Assembly (NCBI GenBank): GCA_001940705.1
Contig: MEHG01000012.1
Span: 1 to 32,759 of the forward strand
Reading direction: 5' to 3'
DNA from: Candidatus Thorarchaeota archaeon AB_25
Lineage (GTDB): Archaea > Asgardarchaeota > Thorarchaeia > Thorarchaeales > Thorarchaeaceae
Length of the DNA stretch: 32,759 nucleotides
Shown: piece after piece, positions 16,548-25,362 of the stretch
How positions within the stretch are numbered: the first letter of the stretch is position 1
How the letters are laid out: each line of letters starts with the position of its first letter
Program-made: the position numbers and the translations under genes
Notes under the pieces: generated by a model
Seen by the model: only the letters and a program-made list of their open reading frames with translations
What the model was told of the DNA's origin: nothing
The model's database searches: none

Positions 16548-16928
16548 ATGCCGAAGCTTCCATTACGATACTACTGCTATGTATGCGGTCACACAAATGA
16601 TCTGAAATTGAACGTCCCACTTGCACCTAAAATCGAACGGGATGAAATCAAGTGTGCAAACTGTGGAGATGTCACACACCTACTACTCACTGCCTGTCCA
16701 AAGTGTGAGGGTGCATTCAGATACTACCTTTCAGATCTTGACTTCCCTCAGGAGATTGTTTCTCTCGCAGAAGCTTACGTGAAACTGCTTACGGGAGTGC
16801 GAGATAGTCTCAAAGATCACATCAAAGAGTTCAATGTCCCTGTACCAAAGAAATGGTCTGTGAATCTGAAATGTGAGTGCGGCGAGGAGTACACCGCAGA
16901 AATCCCACTTCCTCAACTATCAGGCTAA
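16548..16928 (+). CDS. Zinc-ribbon protein of unknown function
   Basis: This 126-residue protein has Cys pairs spaced as zinc ribbons: YYCYVCGHTND (N-terminal), IKCANCGD, TACPKCEG, and a C-terminal LKCECGEEY. These can make two zinc sites, one from the first two pairs and one from the third pair and the C-terminal pair. A helical segment (EIVSLAEAYVKLLTGVRDSLKDHIKEF) joins them. No enzymatic motif is present; such proteins often act as nucleic-acid or protein adaptors. A gaggatg motif precedes the ATG. The palindrome-containing promoter suggests regulated expression. Not recognised as a named family. Confidence 0.65.
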   Translation: MPKLPLRYYCYVCGHTNDLKLNVPLAPKIERDEIKCANCGDVTHLLLTACPKCEGAFRYYLSDLDFPQEIVSLAEAYVKLLTGVRDSLKDHIKEFNVPVPKKWSVNLKCECGEEYTAEIPLPQLSG

Positions 16929-16970
16929 CCCACAAGAATCTCAGAGTCCACAATAAACTCTTTGATAGCA

Positions 16971-17417
16971 TCACTCTATGATTACTTCATAGTTAAGATG
17001 AACCGGGCATTTCATTGAGTTGGTAACAAGACAATACTGATGAGCCCTCTCAGCCGCTTTTGTCATCCTCTTGTGGTCCTTCTCAGTTTCAACGATAATC
17101 TTCGCGTTGATTGTGATCTGTTCAAACTCCCAGCCAAACTCACCCTGTTTTAATGTGCCTGTGGCAGAGAGGCTGAAGTCCTTGAATTCACCGTGGAATC
17201 GTTTTGCCACACCAGATAGCGATACACCATAACAGGAGAGAGCTGAAGCTACAAAGAGGTCTTCCGGAGAGATGATGTCCTTTGGGCTTTCTGGCCAGAA
17301 ATCAGGAGGGGTGGCAACTTGAAAGTCAGGCTTGCCCTCGATTTCGATAGTGACAATCTTGTCCCTCACCCAGTCACTGGTCATGTGGTATCTATGCTCT
17401 TCTTGTCTATCTAACAT
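16971..17417 (-). CDS. OsmC/Ohr-family protein
   Basis: I set the start at the ATG at 17417, not the ORF-track start at 17486. The trimmed length (148 aa) matches the family, the 23 extra residues (CKIGCSGSKKIF) are atypical, and a ggaag motif and a TATA-like box ~30 nt upstream both fit the shorter form. The OsmC fold shows its two redox Cys: VASALSCYGVSLSGVAKR (family ALSAC) and HQYCLVTNSMKCPVHLNYEV (family C-P-V). The PEDLFVASALSCY motif is typical. OsmC/Ohr proteins detoxify peroxides via dithiol chemistry; the partner reductant is not visible. It lies on the opposite strand from the giant surface protein, with ~400 nt between starts. Confidence 0.85.
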   Translation of the reverse strand: MLDRQEEHRYHMTSDWVRDKIVTIEIEGKPDFQVATPPDFWPESPKDIISPEDLFVASALSCYGVSLSGVAKRFHGEFKDFSLSATGTLKQGEFGWEFEQITINAKIIVETEKDHKRMTKAAERAHQYCLVTNSMKCPVHLNYEVIIE

Positions 17418-17643
17418 GGATTCTTCCCAATTAGAGTCATTGAATATCTTTTTGCTACCGGAACACCCAATTTTGCAACCCGACACCCAGGATGGTGAGG
17501 CTTATTAGGAACCTCGTACCATGCAGGAACGGTGGACAGGCGGCTGATTGGGCAACATTTTCTGTAACATGCCCTCATAACTCCCCCCCCTCCTACCATT
17601 TGCCTTATCGGCGCTTGCCACCAACTCATTGCCAAATTCTTCA

Positions 17644-17672
17644 GATAGTTCTATGACTATCCTGTTTTTTTT
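17644..17672 (+). terminator. Terminator-like hairpin with T-run
   Basis: A 6-bp stem with 6-nt loop is followed after three bases by eight T. There is no gene ending just upstream on this strand, so it may end readthrough or a short leader transcript. Confidence 0.35.
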
Positions 17673-17759
17673 CATCTAGCTCTGTTAACTAGCCATTTTT
17701 GGAAATGTTACATCCTAAGAATCCTAAATACAAGTACTAAGAATAAAACAATGATTGGT

Positions 17760-17777
17760 TGGCCTTATTTGAGGCCA
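17760..17777 (+). promoter_or_regulatory. Leader hairpin upstream of the 2498-aa gene
   Basis: tggcct-tatttg-aggcca forms a 6-bp stem 38 nt before the ATG at 17815, between a TATA-like element and an aggtgg motif. Confidence 0.3.
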
Positions 17778-17814
17778 CCAAATGCAGGTTGAAAACCAAA
17801 GGTGGAAATGAGAA

Positions 17815-20800
17815 ATGGCATTATCCCCATCAAGATTCAGACCCGTCGCAAGAGAGATTTCTGTAGGAAACTCCTATCTTCTGAAATGGAGCGTTGTCTT
17901 CATCACGCTGTTATTCCTATCAGTTCCAACGCCAGACCGGGTCATGGTGCAGCCCGTGATGCCGCAAGATGCCATTTCAATTCAGGACCAGTTTGATACA
18001 GCATCCAACTTCATTGGTGTAAAGCTTCCGTATCCAATCTTCTCAATCGCTCCTGGAGAGATTCCAATAGGTACAGGATTTGCATACATCCATGACGAAA
18101 CGATACGATTTAAAGATCCAATCAATCAGCTGAACGACTCTGAAACAATAGGACCTGGAGATGTACTTCACGAAACCCTCATCGGAGATGACATTGATAA
18201 TGATGGGTATACCGAGTTTCTATTCATCATGTTTAATTACACGGCTACAATGTTTAACTTAGTAATTGTCGACTTCGATGCGAGTTCTGTTATAGGATAC
18301 GACTGTCTTATACCAGGACCGTTCGAGATACTCTTGGGTAATTTCACTCCTGATGCTCAAACGGATGCTGCAATCTATGGATATGATTTTGTATTAATCA
18401 AGGATTTGAGCGATGGTTCTGACTTCGGATTTTACAATCCAGTGGGTGATATTACGCGTGCGTGCGTTGGCAATTTCACAGCTACACCCCAACACGAGAT
18501 AGCAGTACTAAGTACAGATTGGGCAACTGAAAAGGTCAATGTTGCCATCATCTCTGGTGACGGAACCGAAATTAAGTGGATAGAACATTGGGATAAGTCA
18601 CAGGCACATGACATTGTGAAGGTGTCCAGACGATTGTTTCTAGATGATATTGCAATAACATTGTTCGACCAAGACCTCTTCACTACTGATTTAGTCGGAC
18701 TCTACGGCAACAATCTCACACCGATTTTCAACACTAAGATGCCAGAGTATCAGGGTTCCTCATTTGTAAAAACTGGTCATTTCAATGATGACATGATAGA
18801 GGATATTCTTGTTGTGCCGGGACAATGGCATTCTGCATGGTTCTATGATGGATTTGACGGTATGTTTCTCCGGCATTCTCAGGAACCGTGTAATAGTTAT
18901 ACGTATCATGGATTTGACACAGCTGTATTGGATTCAGACTCCTACAGTGATTTAGCAATAGAAGGTCCCCGAGGACAGCTTGCACTGATCAGAGGGAGTA
19001 CGGGTAAAATAGGATACGAGGAGCACAGGATTCCAGGATCCTTTTTCCAAGTTGTAACATATGATATTGATCAAGATGACCGTGAAGATATAATCACTGT
19101 GATGGGAGCTGTGTCTATTCTATTAAGTGACACAGAAACTCCTAATGTGGAACTGGATCCACTATACCCCGCCCACCCAACTATTTATGACACGTACATG
19201 AAGATCGAGCTCACTGCGACCGACAACATCTTTGTTGAACGTGCTACAATTTTCATCAAACCCACGGGAGGAATAACCACACCCTTCCTGTCAAATGAGA
19301 TGATTAAAGCTCCAAATGACAAGTTCATTTTCATCACCACAGACCTTCAAGCTGGTGATTATCTCTATTACATCGAGATCAGAGATTCATACCTGAACTC
19401 ATTCTCGTATGGGAATGAAACACATCCCGTGACGCTTACAGTAGATGACCATTTCGTCGATGGCGTCTACTACAATGCAACAATAGACGAAGCAATGGGT
19501 CATGTATTGGCCATGGGTAACTCCTCAACTGGTGAAGAGCGTATTCATATTTTAACCTCCGATGATTCAGATAGTACTACAACAATGCGGACTCTCTCAC
19601 CCGACGGAACCTCGATTTCAGATTTCGTAATCAGAAAGGCAACCACACTAGATACTTTCGAGGTCTATTGTGGTATGTTTGATGGAGACGCAGTATTAGA
19701 CCCTGTAGTTGTCAAATATAACAGGACTCATACCGTGTTCTATGTGATTCATGGAAATGATTTGACCTCCTGGCAGAATGTTTCTTACAAGGAATCACCA
19801 GCAATGCTACACGGAATATTGAGTGTATTCGATGATGACCAAGATGGTTTCGATGAAATTCATTACGTACAGGGGAATTATTCAGCTTATGCTCTTAGCA
19901 GAGTTGAGCATGACTTTTCATCATCAATCAACGACTATTTGTCAAATAATGGTGAAGTTGTTGAAATTGCTTATGCCACAATATCAGGAGCAAGACCTCA
20001 ATTGGCCATCCTCAGAGAGAACAATACAATAGATATCTTTCAAGCATACAATGTCACATTACTGAAGACACTAAGCTATTCCTCGCCGGGTTCTACGCAA
20101 GGAGATATGCCCCTTGGAATTGTGTCATATTCAAACACCAGTCACGTGAGTGAACAGTTCTTAGTTGGCTATAGCGGCTGGTCAGGCGATACGCCCCTTG
20201 TCTATCTCTGCTTAGTTGACGACCAAACGCTACAAGTAGGGGATGCTCCTTACACCGAATTATTGGGTGATCACATTAAGGGTGTGTACACCTCTGATAT
20301 AGATCTCGATGGAATTGACGAGCTGTTCGTTTTTGAAGAATCAGGTAATGTGACTCTGTGCGACTTGGCGTATGCAACACCCAGACAATGGTCGGTATTC
20401 GTCAGCGAGGCATTCCCAATCAGTACGGTTCTGCTAGACTATGATGGAGATGGTGCAGACGAGTTTCTCATCTCAACATCGGATGACATGCTTACAGCCA
20501 TCAATTTCCAAGGAGTCATTGATTATCAGGCTCAAGTTGGAATGATATTCAATATGGCTAGTGTGAGCAGTGTCGATGTTGGAGTTGGTGAAGATATAGC
20601 AGCGTTTCCAATATTTCGTGCCCGATACAGTTTGGCAACAATCCGCAATATTGATCTCTTGTACATTCTGAATGCGACTTTCGCTTTAGAGTCAAGTACC
20701 ACTCTTCAGGGCAGCAGCATCTGGGCTAACACCACAGTCTTAAACGCCTATAACGAACCCGTTTCTGATTCAATGGTTTCACTGACAGCTGAGTACGAAT

Positions 20801-23800
20801 TCGGGAGTGGAACATCACAGCAGACACTTGGACTAGTCTATGATGACATATTGCAGCTCTATGCAACCACTGTTACTCCGAATTGGCCAATTGGTATGGT
20901 AAACCTGACACTCAACATAAATCATGATTACTTCGACCCATTCACACTATTCCAGGCAGATGCCCTGAGGGTGGAGTCGCCTCTGACCATCTCCATTATT
21001 CGCGAACCCGAGTTGCTGCAAGGCAATGATCTTGAGGTCAATATCACTGTGTCGGACAGTCTAGGTGGAAAGGTCGCAAATGCTGATGTAACATTGACGT
21101 TTGATGGTACAGACTACATAGCAACTCACATAGGACAATTCTACTACGCATTGATTCCAAGTGTAACAAAGGCTCCTGGGAGCTATGGCATTCTGGTTTC
21201 TGCTAATCATAGCTACGCAACAGGTGTGAAGAATCTAGCAAGCTCAGTATCTATCCTCACTAATACTCTGACCATAGAAAGAAGTTCCCCCAGTCAAGTA
21301 ACTCAAGACCAGTACTTTGTAACATGGCTTAACATTACAGACGAGTATAGCAATTCCATCATCGGTGCTGATGTGAGGATTAGCTTTGATGGAAATGAGT
21401 TTCTGTTAACCGAACCACAGCCAGGCAGATATAAGCTAAACACTACGGCCGCATTGCCTGTTGGTAATTACACAGCTAGAATCACCGTTGAACACCCTTA
21501 TGTTGAGGGTAGAAACTTTGGCAATTATTCTATGGTAGTAAAAGGAAACCTGTACCCTGTAGTCAACTATGAATCCACAGTCAGTGGGGGAGAGAACTTC
21601 ACAGTCACCATATTCATCTATGATTCATACGGTGCCGCACCTGATGGTGCGTGGGCGACTGTGGAGCTGGGTGGAAGTAACTTCACAGCTTCACATATTT
21701 CAGGTGCAGAATACAGTGTCGTGCTAAATGCATCACTTAGTATTGGCCCTCAAAGCTTTGTAGTGTATGTTGGATCTGATTTTGGAAACTCACGATCAGA
21801 CATTCATGACCTCTACGTATACTCGTTTGCCAGTATGGATGTTGACTCTTCCCTTGGGTGGATTTTGAACCAAGGTGATTCAACGGATCTTATTCTTACA
21901 CTTGCAGATTGGTATGGAAACCCAGTTTCTGGTGCGACTGTTACAATGCTTAGCCCAAGCAGTCTTGCATTCATAGATAACTGGGATGGAACGTATTCAG
22001 TGACATTGGACACAAACGGATATGCCCCAGGCAACTATTCCCTGATTGTGTATGCAGAACACACCTACCTAATTGAAGCTGACTTCCATACCGTACTAAC
22101 AGTAAACGGTCAGTCCGTAGTTGATGTAGAAATACCTGACCTTGTCTGGAACCATCAGAACGTGACAATGTATTTCGCAGTAATTGACATATACGGGAAC
22201 CCGCTGTCATACTTCGATTACACGCTTACCTTCGCAGGAACCTACTTCAAGTCAGGGACGTCAGACTGGTATGAGCTGACTTGGGATTTCTTACCAGATC
22301 TCTATCCAGCGTCGTATCCATTAGACATTGTAATTGATGGAAACTTCCTTGCTCATTATGAATACACAATCTGGGTCGATGTGATGGGAGCTCCGTCTTC
22401 AAGTGTCCTGTCGCCTTCAAATAGCTCCACAATTACACAGGGCGATCTAGTAAACTTCACAGTCAATGTGGAAGACTTGAGTAATTACGACATTTCCGGT
22501 TGCCAAGTAAGTGTTACAATCCATGGGAGCAGTTATACACTGACTGAAGGTGCCGCCGGGGTTTACTCGAGAAACATCCCAACAGCTGGATTTCCACTAG
22601 GTCAATATAATGTGACAGTCAGAGTTACTCATACCTTCCTAGACTCGCAAGAGATCTCTATGATTATTTCATTAGAGGGCCTTGCTGATGTCAAGCTGTC
22701 ATACTCGCCATTCCCAGTGCAGAACAAGTACAATGTAACATTCAACTTCACAATAACAGACCAATACGGGAACCCGCTTTCGGACTTTGATTATAGCTTA
22801 GACTTCGCAGGAGTATACAATGAAACAGGAACGTCTGCGACTTATCGGTTATCCTGGACTGTTCTTCCAAGCTTCGCGCCTGGCACTTACACTCTGAACA
22901 TAACACTGGATGGAACATACCTACTACATTCGACATTTGCATATTTGATTGTCGTCGAGGGAATAGTTTCCGCCAGTATTCTTGCGCCGTTAGATGGTGC
23001 TTCGTTCTCACAGGGAACCCCAATTCAGTTCAGGGTACACGTGCAGGATGAGCTGTTCTTCAACATAACGGGAGCAACTGCTGAACTTGATTTACTTGGT
23101 AACACTTACGCACTAACAGAAGAATCGGAAGGCATCTACACGGTTACTATAGCCACTACTCAACTGCCGCTGGGAGAATACAATGTCAAAATTACAGTGT
23201 CCCAGGGTATGACCGATACTCTAGCTTACGTGGACATCTCAATTACAGGAAGTGCACGTATCACCGTGATAGCCAACTCTACAATTGTACTGAACTATCA
23301 GAATGTAACCTATGATATCAGTGTGGCTGATCAATTGGGCAACCCAATCTATGTTTTTGACTATGTGTTTGATTTTGGTGGAGTATACGGTATTTCGGGC
23401 ACCTCTACATCATCCCTCAAGTCTTGGACATTAAGTCCAGAGCTTGTGCCGGGACAATATATTCTCAACATTACTGTTGTAGGACTGCATTTTCCATCTG
23501 AAACCCGCATTGTGAATGTCCAGGTGAGAAGTGACACAGTTACATCTGTTCTATCACCACTGAACAATAGCCAATACATCCAAGGCACCGAAGACGTTCT
23601 CTTCACTTTGAACCTTGAAGATATGCTTGGTAATGTCATGATTGGGGGTTCAGTTTCAGTCCTCATACATGACTCATTCTACATGTTGACCGACCATAAC
23701 AATGGCACATACTCGATAAGCGTGTCGACGGACGGTTGGGCAGCTGGAATGTACAACTACACTTTGATGGTCGATCATCCCTTCTTGGCACAAGACGCAT

Positions 23801-25311
23801 CTATTGGAGGCTCCCTGGAGATATTTGCAGAGCTGAGTTTTTACATAGAGTATAGTCCCGAAGAACCTGTAAAGGGAGAACAGGTCAACATCACGATTGA
23901 AGTTACAGACAAATATGGAAATCCAATGTCCGGTCTTTCTGTTCATGTGACATTCCGAAATCATACTGAAGAAGCAATAGAAACATCCCAGATTGGGACC
24001 TACTTCGTGAGTTTCATTGTGACGGGAGAGGGTTTCGGTTGGGACGATATCGTGGTCAGTGGAGAGGGCACGAGATGTGTCGCTGATGTAGGAAGTATAT
24101 CTGCAAATGTTATCGTACCTGCGCCGCAGCTCTCACTAAGTGTTGATAACTTCGGAATTATGGCTCTGGGTTCATTCCTCATTAGCTTCATTGGCTTACT
24201 TGTCTACTTCAGAATCTCTTCCGGACTGTCGATCACCAGAGGAACTCAAGAGCAGCTCACACGAGGACTCCGAAGATTAGATTACCTCTATCTTGGTGTA
24301 GTCGGGCTTGCTGGATTGACTGTTGTACATTCATATATTTCAGCGGGAGCTGGTGATTACAGCCTTGCGGTACTAGAGAGCGTATTGTTACTTGGTATCT
24401 CGCTAATCCTGTATGGAATATGGCTCTATCGAGATGCCAGTTCAACAATACTTCAATCACAGGCTGTGGGCAGAAGGAGGATGCTTCTTGGTCTGTGGCA
24501 CCTGGTCTTTGTTCCACTTGTCATCATACAGATATTTGATTGGGGAAAGAACATCGAGTGGCTTGATTTCTACGTGCTACAGAATGTGTTCCATCTTGGC
24601 GAACTGGCAATCCCAACTATAATGCTGACGATATTCGCTGCTTACATCTCATCTATTGTGATCGTTGTTGTCAACCTCTATAGAGAGATCAGCAAGGGTC
24701 TCTATCGGATTCGAGAGATGGCTGTGCTTGGAACACCCCCTATTGTAGTAGAGCAGGAGTGCGTAGATCTGGTAGAAAAGATGGGTTCATCCATCCGCAT
24801 GAAGTTCTTCATGTTCCTTGTAGTTCTAGCAGGCACATCTGTACTCACGATGGACTTCTTGAAGAGCTATTCTCTTGGTGTCATAGTGCTGATGCCGGTC
24901 TTATTCCTCGTGGTTGTTCCATTTGCATCCTCAAAGATGGCAAGGGGTATTTCCAGAGCTTCGAGAGGACGACGTGATAGACCAGACGAAGATAGCTCGT
25001 TGGCTGAGATTGCAGACGAGGTGGTCGACACTGATACCTCCTTTGATATGAAATCATATTATGAGCCAGAAACTGAACTTGAACCTCCGGATGTAGAAGA
25101 ACCTCAAATCTTGGAAGAGCCTGAACCTGAAGAGGATATCAGCGAGGTCAAACCAAGTCGAGGTCTGAAGAAGAGCGAGCTGATCAAACTTCTTCCGGAA
25201 GATGTAAAGGAGTCAATCGGACTCGATGAACTCAAGAAGCTCTCAAAGGATGCGCTTGAAGCCCTTTTAGACCTTGAAGAGATGGGATCAAAGAGTAAAG
25301 ATGTCGATTAG
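17815..25311 (+). CDS. Giant surface protein: FG-GAP/VCBS propeller-like repeats, 12 Ig-like repeats, 7 TM helices, acidic tail
   Basis: 2498 residues. Start ATG 17815 has an aggtgg motif 9 nt upstream. An N-terminal signal/anchor (LLKWSVVFITLLFLSV, ~23-38) leads to FG-GAP/VCBS-like repeats with Ca-binding loops: DIDNDGYTEF (~125), DSDSYSDLAI (~372), DIDQDDREDI (~416), DDDQDGFDEI (~671), DIDLDGIDEL (~827), DYDGDGADEF (~877). An Ig-like domain (~439-545) interrupts them. Twelve Ig-like repeats of ~94 residues span ~958-2101; those from the sixth on alternate in two types. Seven TM helices follow (~2111-2375). Loops after helices 1, 3, 5 and 7 carry Arg/Lys, so the ectodomain is outside and the tail inside. 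The tail is Glu/Pro-rich with a SELIKLLPEDVKESIGLDELKKLSKDALEALL-type helical end (shortened). It is probably an adhesin or receptor. No enzyme domain is seen. The ectodomain resembles integrin-alpha or cadherin-like adhesins by analogy only. Confidence 0.85.
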   Translation: MALSPSRFRPVAREISVGNSYLLKWSVVFITLLFLSVPTPDRVMVQPVMPQDAISIQDQFDTASNFIGVKLPYPIFSIAPGEIPIGTGFAYIHDETIRFKDPINQLNDSETIGPGDVLHETLIGDDIDNDGYTEFLFIMFNYTATMFNLVIVDFDASSVIGYDCLIPGPFEILLGNFTPDAQTDAAIYGYDFVLIKDLSDGSDFGFYNPVGDITRACVGNFTATPQHEIAVLSTDWATEKVNVAIISGDGTEIKWIEHWDKSQAHDIVKVSRRLFLDDIAITLFDQDLFTTDLVGLYGNNLTPIFNTKMPEYQGSSFVKTGHFNDDMIEDILVVPGQWHSAWFYDGFDGMFLRHSQEPCNSYTYHGFDTAVLDSDSYSDLAIEGPRGQLALIRGSTGKIGYEEHRIPGSFFQVVTYDIDQDDREDIITVMGAVSILLSDTETPNVELDPLYPAHPTIYDTYMKIELTATDNIFVERATIFIKPTGGITTPFLSNEMIKAPNDKFIFITTDLQAGDYLYYIEIRDSYLNSFSYGNETHPVTLTVDDHFVDGVYYNATIDEAMGHVLAMGNSSTGEERIHILTSDDSDSTTTMRTLSPDGTSISDFVIRKATTLDTFEVYCGMFDGDAVLDPVVVKYNRTHTVFYVIHGNDLTSWQNVSYKESPAMLHGILSVFDDDQDGFDEIHYVQGNYSAYALSRVEHDFSSSINDYLSNNGEVVEIAYATISGARPQLAILRENNTIDIFQAYNVTLLKTLSYSSPGSTQGDMPLGIVSYSNTSHVSEQFLVGYSGWSGDTPLVYLCLVDDQTLQVGDAPYTELLGDHIKGVYTSDIDLDGIDELFVFEESGNVTLCDLAYATPRQWSVFVSEAFPISTVLLDYDGDGADEFLISTSDDMLTAINFQGVIDYQAQVGMIFNMASVSSVDVGVGEDIAAFPIFRARYSLATIRNIDLLYILNATFALESSTTLQGSSIWANTTVLNAYNEPVSDSMVSLTAEYEFGSGTSQQTLGLVYDDILQLYATTVTPNWPIGMVNLTLNINHDYFDPFTLFQADALRVESPLTISIIREPELLQGNDLEVNITVSDSLGGKVANADVTLTFDGTDYIATHIGQFYYALIPSVTKAPGSYGILVSANHSYATGVKNLASSVSILTNTLTIERSSPSQVTQDQYFVTWLNITDEYSNSIIGADVRISFDGNEFLLTEPQPGRYKLNTTAALPVGNYTARITVEHPYVEGRNFGNYSMVVKGNLYPVVNYESTVSGGENFTVTIFIYDSYGAAPDGAWATVELGGSNFTASHISGAEYSVVLNASLSIGPQSFVVYVGSDFGNSRSDIHDLYVYSFASMDVDSSLGWILNQGDSTDLILTLADWYGNPVSGATVTMLSPSSLAFIDNWDGTYSVTLDTNGYAPGNYSLIVYAEHTYLIEADFHTVLTVNGQSVVDVEIPDLVWNHQNVTMYFAVIDIYGNPLSYFDYTLTFAGTYFKSGTSDWYELTWDFLPDLYPASYPLDIVIDGNFLAHYEYTIWVDVMGAPSSSVLSPSNSSTITQGDLVNFTVNVEDLSNYDISGCQVSVTIHGSSYTLTEGAAGVYSRNIPTAGFPLGQYNVTVRVTHTFLDSQEISMIISLEGLADVKLSYSPFPVQNKYNVTFNFTITDQYGNPLSDFDYSLDFAGVYNETGTSATYRLSWTVLPSFAPGTYTLNITLDGTYLLHSTFAYLIVVEGIVSASILAPLDGASFSQGTPIQFRVHVQDELFFNITGATAELDLLGNTYALTEESEGIYTVTIATTQLPLGEYNVKITVSQGMTDTLAYVDISITGSARITVIANSTIVLNYQNVTYDISVADQLGNPIYVFDYVFDFGGVYGISGTSTSSLKSWTLSPELVPGQYILNITVVGLHFPSETRIVNVQVRSDTVTSVLSPLNNSQYIQGTEDVLFTLNLEDMLGNVMIGGSVSVLIHDSFYMLTDHNNGTYSISVSTDGWAAGMYNYTLMVDHPFLAQDASIGGSLEIFAELSFYIEYSPEEPVKGEQVNITIEVTDKYGNPMSGLSVHVTFRNHTEEAIETSQIGTYFVSFIVTGEGFGWDDIVVSGEGTRCVADVGSISANVIVPAPQLSLSVDNFGIMALGSFLISFIGLLVYFRISSGLSITRGTQEQLTRGLRRLDYLYLGVVGLAGLTVVHSYISAGAGDYSLAVLESVLLLGISLILYGIWLYRDASSTILQSQAVGRRRMLLGLWHLVFVPLVIIQIFDWGKNIEWLDFYVLQNVFHLGELAIPTIMLTIFAAYISSIVIVVVNLYREISKGLYRIREMAVLGTPPIVVEQECVDLVEKMGSSIRMKFFMFLVVLAGTSVLTMDFLKSYSLGVIVLMPVLFLVVVPFASSKMARGISRASRGRRDRPDEDSSLAEIADEVVDTDTSFDMKSYYEPETELEPPDVEEPQILEEPEPEEDISEVKPSRGLKKSELIKLLPEDVKESIGLDELKKLSKDALEALLDLEEMGSKSKDVD
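22111..23829 (+). repeat. Alternating two-type Ig-like repeat block (3 x ~190 residues)
   Basis: Within the 2498-aa protein, repeats starting at 22111, 22681 and 23251 share a type-B pattern (YGNPLS-x-FDY...FAG-x-Y...SGTS). Those starting at 22390, 22963 and 23533 share a type-A pattern (QG...YxLT-E...GxY...LPxGxYNxT). Each B-A pair is ~190 residues, implying duplication of a two-domain unit. Confidence 0.7.
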
Positions 25312-25333
25312 AACGATTTGAACAATTGAGTGT

Positions 25334-25354
25334 GGTGCTGCTATCTGCAGCACC
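25334..25354. terminator. Perfect 8-bp hairpin between convergent genes
   Basis: ggtgctgc-tatct-gcagcacc lies 22 nt after the stop of the giant gene and 8 nt from the stop of the vWA gene. A shared bidirectional terminator is likely. Confidence 0.6.
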
Positions 25355-25362
25355 TTAAGAGA

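Larger units (their letters stand above)
17418..17814. other. Long divergent intergenic region before the giant surface-protein gene
   Basis: This stretch holds no coding region I can support. It contains an 8-C run (17583-17590), a hairpin gatagt/actatc at 17644-17661 followed by a T8 run, a TATA-like ctaaatac near 17723-17731, a 6-bp hairpin tggcct/aggcca at 17760-17777, and an aggtgg ribosome-binding motif at 17800-17805. The large gene may therefore have a ~60-nt structured leader. On the other side is the OsmC promoter. Confidence 0.45.

Noticed and set aside
17583-17590. Eight-C run as a phase-variation tract
   Set aside because: It lies in non-coding sequence away from the predicted TATA box and start codon. 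A single short run is not evidence, and it could also be a sequencing artefact.
16501-17661. GATAG...CTATC palindromes at 16501 and 17644 as copies of one operator
   Set aside because: The spacers differ (5 versus 8 nt between GATAG and CTATC) and the second is followed by a T-run typical of a terminator, so they are probably unrelated.
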